Shown: positions 5,007 to 7,330 of the stretch, piece by piece | How the letters are laid out: the number at the start of each line of letters is the position of its first letter | How positions within the stretch are numbered: the stretch's first letter is position 1 | From: DATCLA01 sp036564195 | GTDB lineage: Bacteria > Bacillota > UBA4882 > UBA8346 | Direction of reading: 5' to 3' | NCBI GenBank assembly: GCA_036564195.1 | Contig: DATCLA010000306.1 | Span: 1 to 7,330, forward strand | Length of the DNA stretch: 7,330 nucleotides | Program-made: the position numbers and the translations under genes | The notes under the pieces: model-generated | What the model saw: only the letters and a program-made list of their open reading frames with translations | Database searches by the model: none | Told to the model about the DNA's origin: nothing

Positions 5007-7157
5007 ATGGCATTTGGACTGGAGCAGGTTGAAGTATTAATCGACAACATTAAGACCGACGTTGCTGATTTGCGGATTACCAGGACCATTAACCAACATT
5101 CGGAAATCTTCATTTCCGCTCTTTTTAAGGTAAGCGAAGCCAAATATCTGGAGATGATGGGGACCAAAACTCCCATCGCGGTTAACGTCTTAAAAAGAGA
5201 CAATTCAGCTAAAATAATCAAAAGGGAATCGCTCTTTCGGGGAATTGTCAACCAAATTAAAGTCCGGGTTACCAATGGGATTGCTCATTTAGACGTGTAT
5301 GGCCTCTCCTATAGCTGCGAATTAGACCGATATCAGCAAACCCGGACATTTCAAGATCCGGCAATGACTTATGTGGATTTAATCAAAGCGGTGGTTGGCG
5401 ATCAAGCTACTTTTAAGTTTTCGAACGAAAATAATCCCCATACAAAGATTGCCCGCTTAACCGTGCAGTACCGGGAGACCGCTTTCACCTTCATCAAACG
5501 GATGGCCTCACGATTTCGGGATCCGATCGTGGTAGATGATACGGAAGCCAAACCCTGGTTTTGGTTTGGGCTCAACAAAGGCCAGAATCCTCAGGGTACT
5601 TTAGAAGACAAGCTGTATACGGTGACTAAGGCTACCGCCGGATATTATGAGTATTGCAACGCCGCCCGTCGTTATAACTTCCAATATGATGAGCAGAAAG
5701 AGCAAGTAAAAGAAGGAGATTACGTCCGTTACCATCTAAAAAATGAAACCGAAAGTTATGCCATTGGCGACCTGTTTACCTGCAACGATCGGAAAGTATA
5801 CGTCTACCGGCGGGTCTTAAAAACGGTGGGTGGTTTGATCCGTTACGATTATGATTTGGCCTCGGAATTTGGTTTAAAACAGAAGAGACTGGTAAACCCG
5901 CAATTGGCCGGGGCCTCTTTGACAGGCAAAGTAATTGGAGTCGAAAAAGACCACGTTAAAGTCCAATTTGCTTTCGATCCGGCTATTGCGGAAGCGAAAG
6001 CGTGGCCCTTTCCTTTTGCCACTTTTTATAGCGCGGAAAATAATACCGGGTGGTACTGTATGCCGGAAACCGGAGAGAAAGTCCGGGTGTTTTTCCCGTT
6101 AGCCAATGAAGAGAAGGCTTTCGTCACCAATGTGATTCATCAAGGGAGCAAGCAAAACTATCAGCGCCGTTTTTTCGCAACCAGCTACGGACAGCAAATG
6201 GTGTTTGAGCCGGCGGGAATGGAGTTTAGAACCCAACATGGCAAAGAAGAAAAAAACGGAGCTGTTTTAGGAGTCCGGCTGGATCAAAACATCGGCGTAA
6301 GTGTCTTTAGTGAAAAAGATATCCAACTGGCCAGCTCCGGTAATTTGGATTTGCACTCGGAAAATAGGTTGGTTTTGAACGCGACCAAAGAGATTCAGTT
6401 AAAGTGCAAAGCCAGTTCTTTAAAGATTGATGCTCAGGTCTGGCGCTATGGGACTAATATCTATGATGATACCACGGAGCCGGGTGCGGAAAAGAGTGAG
6501 GGTGGTAAAGGGGGAGGCACTTCCAGGTTAAGCCCAAAATCGGGTCAGATTCCAGCACCGGCAATAGGTATCAGTAAATCAGATAATAATGAAGATAACA
6601 GTAATAATAAAACCGATGAACAGAAGAAGTATTACTTAGGTGCTGATGGTAAAAAACATTACCTTGAACCGGCGTTATTATATCAATGTCAATTGAATGC
6701 TTATAACAATAGTGCTTTTAATAAATCCGGGACTACTACTTATTGCAACCGGTTTGCCGAATCAGTCTTGCAACAGTATACCGGATCCAAAGAGTGGATA
6801 GGCAAATCTGGAAACGCAATTTTATGCATTGATATATATACTCAGATATCCAAATCAGCAAAATGGAAAAATTGCAATCCGGTTGAGGCTGAAACCAAAG
6901 CACGAGAGGGATATTTTGTATTTGGAATTACTACAAGTGCTATGAATTCAAAATTACCGGAACACATTGCGGTAATTTGCCCTAAAGGAAATGGGGTAAG
7001 AAGAGGTGGTGTATATTGTCCTTCTATTGCACAACAAGGTAGTTCAAAAATTCTTTATGGAAAAAGTGATGGATATACTGCCAATTATGGTTGGGACAAA
7101 ACTTTACTTGGATATATCAAGTATTACTATAAAATACCTGATAGTAAACTCAAATAA
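5007..7157 (+). CDS. Evolved VgrG with C-terminal papain-like peptidoglycan hydrolase domain
   Basis: A 716-aa protein. Residues 1 to about 285 are gp27-like hub, with LTVQYRETAFTFIKRMAS (151-168) and PWFWFGL (183-189). Residues about 300-380 are the gp5-type OB-fold (GKVIGVEKDHVKVQF 307-321, WYCMPETGEKVRVFFP 349-364). Residues about 395-480 are the beta-rich spike. Residues about 485-540 form a Gly/Ser/Asn/Asp-rich linker. Residues about 541-716 are an added domain: TTYCNRFAESVL (577-588), NAILCIDIY (603-611), AKW (618-620), PVEAETKAREGYFVFG (625-640), PEHIAVICP (651-659) and IAQQGSS (674-680). This order matches papain-like (CHAP or NlpC/P60 type) cell-wall amidases and endopeptidases, with Cys580 as nucleophile and His653 as its partner. 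The likely role is a spike-borne antibacterial effector that cleaves peptidoglycan peptides in a neighbour. No signal peptide, as expected for spike delivery. A secreted-protein gene follows 40 bases later. The VgrG part is firm; the enzyme class is by motif pattern only. Confidence 0.85.
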   Translation: MAFGLEQVEVLIDNIKTDVADLRITRTINQHSEIFISALFKVSEAKYLEMMGTKTPIAVNVLKRDNSAKIIKRESLFRGIVNQIKVRVTNGIAHLDVYGLSYSCELDRYQQTRTFQDPAMTYVDLIKAVVGDQATFKFSNENNPHTKIARLTVQYRETAFTFIKRMASRFRDPIVVDDTEAKPWFWFGLNKGQNPQGTLEDKLYTVTKATAGYYEYCNAARRYNFQYDEQKEQVKEGDYVRYHLKNETESYAIGDLFTCNDRKVYVYRRVLKTVGGLIRYDYDLASEFGLKQKRLVNPQLAGASLTGKVIGVEKDHVKVQFAFDPAIAEAKAWPFPFATFYSAENNTGWYCMPETGEKVRVFFPLANEEKAFVTNVIHQGSKQNYQRRFFATSYGQQMVFEPAGMEFRTQHGKEEKNGAVLGVRLDQNIGVSVFSEKDIQLASSGNLDLHSENRLVLNATKEIQLKCKASSLKIDAQVWRYGTNIYDDTTEPGAEKSEGGKGGGTSRLSPKSGQIPAPAIGISKSDNNEDNSNNKTDEQKKYYLGADGKKHYLEPALLYQCQLNAYNNSAFNKSGTTTYCNRFAESVLQQYTGSKEWIGKSGNAILCIDIYTQISKSAKWKNCNPVEAETKAREGYFVFGITTSAMNSKLPEHIAVICPKGNGVRRGGVYCPSIAQQGSSKILYGKSDGYTANYGWDKTLLGYIKYYYKIPDSKLK
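6477..6626 (+). other. Low-complexity linker between spike and effector domain
   Basis: Residues about 491-540 are dominated by Gly, Ser, Lys, Asn and Asp (GGKGGG, DNNEDNSNNK) with a Pro/Ala patch (IPAPAIG). No fold is expected. It marks the junction where the warhead domain was attached and where base composition falls. Confidence 0.7.
6627..7154 (+). other. C-terminal effector domain of the second VgrG
   Basis: Candidate cysteine peptidase/amidase domain, residues about 541-716. A helix carrying Cys580 follows a TTTY lead, and His653 opens the strand HIAVICP. The stretch AETKAREGYFVFG before the histidine matches the 'A-x-x-x-A-x-x-G-x-x-V' lead seen in cell-wall amidases of this superfamily. 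The AQQGSS and NYGWDK segments near the end also fit. Six cysteines are present (561, 580, 607, 623, 658, 671), more than catalysis needs. Confidence 0.65.
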
Positions 7158-7185
7158 AGAAGAAACTTGTTAAAATTACCGGTAT

Positions 7186-7192
7186 GGAGGGG
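7186..7192 (+). promoter_or_regulatory. Ribosome binding site of the downstream secreted-protein gene
   Basis: GGAGGGG lies five bases before the ATG at 7198. It is stronger than the site of the VgrG effector gene, which would favour excess of the downstream product over the effector. Confidence 0.7.
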
Positions 7193-7197
7193 AAATT

Positions 7198-7330
7198 ATG
7201 AAACGAAGTGTTTTTTTGGGAGTGTTATTATTATACTTATTTTGTACGGTTTCTATTGTTTATGGAAATACAAAAAGTAATGTTGAAAAAATTGTATCAT
7301 CTGATGGTAGGATTTGTATAACAGCTTGTT
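7198..7330 (+). CDS. Partial gene for an exported protein, candidate effector immunity
   Basis: Forty-four codons are visible before the window ends. They encode MKRS, a hydrophobic stretch VFLGVLLLYLFCTVSIV (residues 5-21) and then a polar part starting YGNTKSNVEKIV. This is a typical Sec signal peptide with probable cleavage after Tyr22 or Gly23. The cysteine in YLFC is a poor lipobox, so a lipoprotein is less likely but not excluded. The gene begins 40 bases after the effector-bearing VgrG with no visible terminator between, so it is probably co-transcribed. Immunity proteins against cell-wall-targeting effectors are generally exported and encoded directly downstream of the effector, which makes immunity the leading guess. 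The mature protein is almost entirely outside the window, so this rests on position and the signal peptide alone. Confidence 0.6.
   Translation, partial: MKRSVFLGVLLLYLFCTVSIVYGNTKSNVEKIVSSDGRICITAC

Noticed and set aside
7198..7330. Lipoprotein reading of the partial downstream gene
   Set aside because: The only cysteine in the hydrophobic stretch is preceded by YLF and followed by another hydrophobic run, not a lipobox.

Overview
The window reads as part of a contractile injection system (type VI-like or extracellular) in a Bacillota-type bacterium. The lineage is inferred from strong Shine-Dalgarno sequences ahead of most genes, a textbook sigma-A promoter, AT-rich intergenic DNA around genes of moderate GC, and a DUF4280-type PAAR-like protein, a family common in Firmicutes. 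Genus cannot be read from the sequence. All recognisable genes are on the + strand. No tRNA, rRNA, CRISPR array, transposase or integrase was seen.

Left block (1-3007): a promoter with a dyad overlapping its -10 box precedes three tightly packed genes. These are a 126-aa PAAR-like DUF4280 protein (spike tip), a 751-aa protein with an unrecognised N-terminal half, a long pentapeptide-repeat array and an acidic tail, and a 63-aa charged orphan.

Middle (3008-3443): about 430 bases with no convincing full gene. It holds two tiny ORFs with good ribosome binding sites, a possible decayed gene and a second promoter-like element sharing the -10 core of the first.

Right block (3444-7330): two consecutive VgrG-like spike proteins. 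The first (508 aa) is a bare spike. The second (716 aa) has the same gp27-like and gp5/OB-fold core followed by a low-complexity linker and a C-terminal domain of about 175 aa that resembles papain-like (CHAP/NlpC-P60-type) peptidoglycan hydrolases, with candidate catalytic Cys580 and His653. Forty bases downstream begins a gene cut by the window edge that encodes a signal peptide, which is where an exported immunity protein would be expected.

Working model (inference): the two VgrGs form the spike, the DUF4280 protein caps it, the pentapeptide protein helps load or mount the tip, and the second VgrG carries a cell-wall-degrading warhead neutralised in the producer by the downstream secreted protein. 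The sheath, tube and ATPase genes needed to classify the machine are outside the window.
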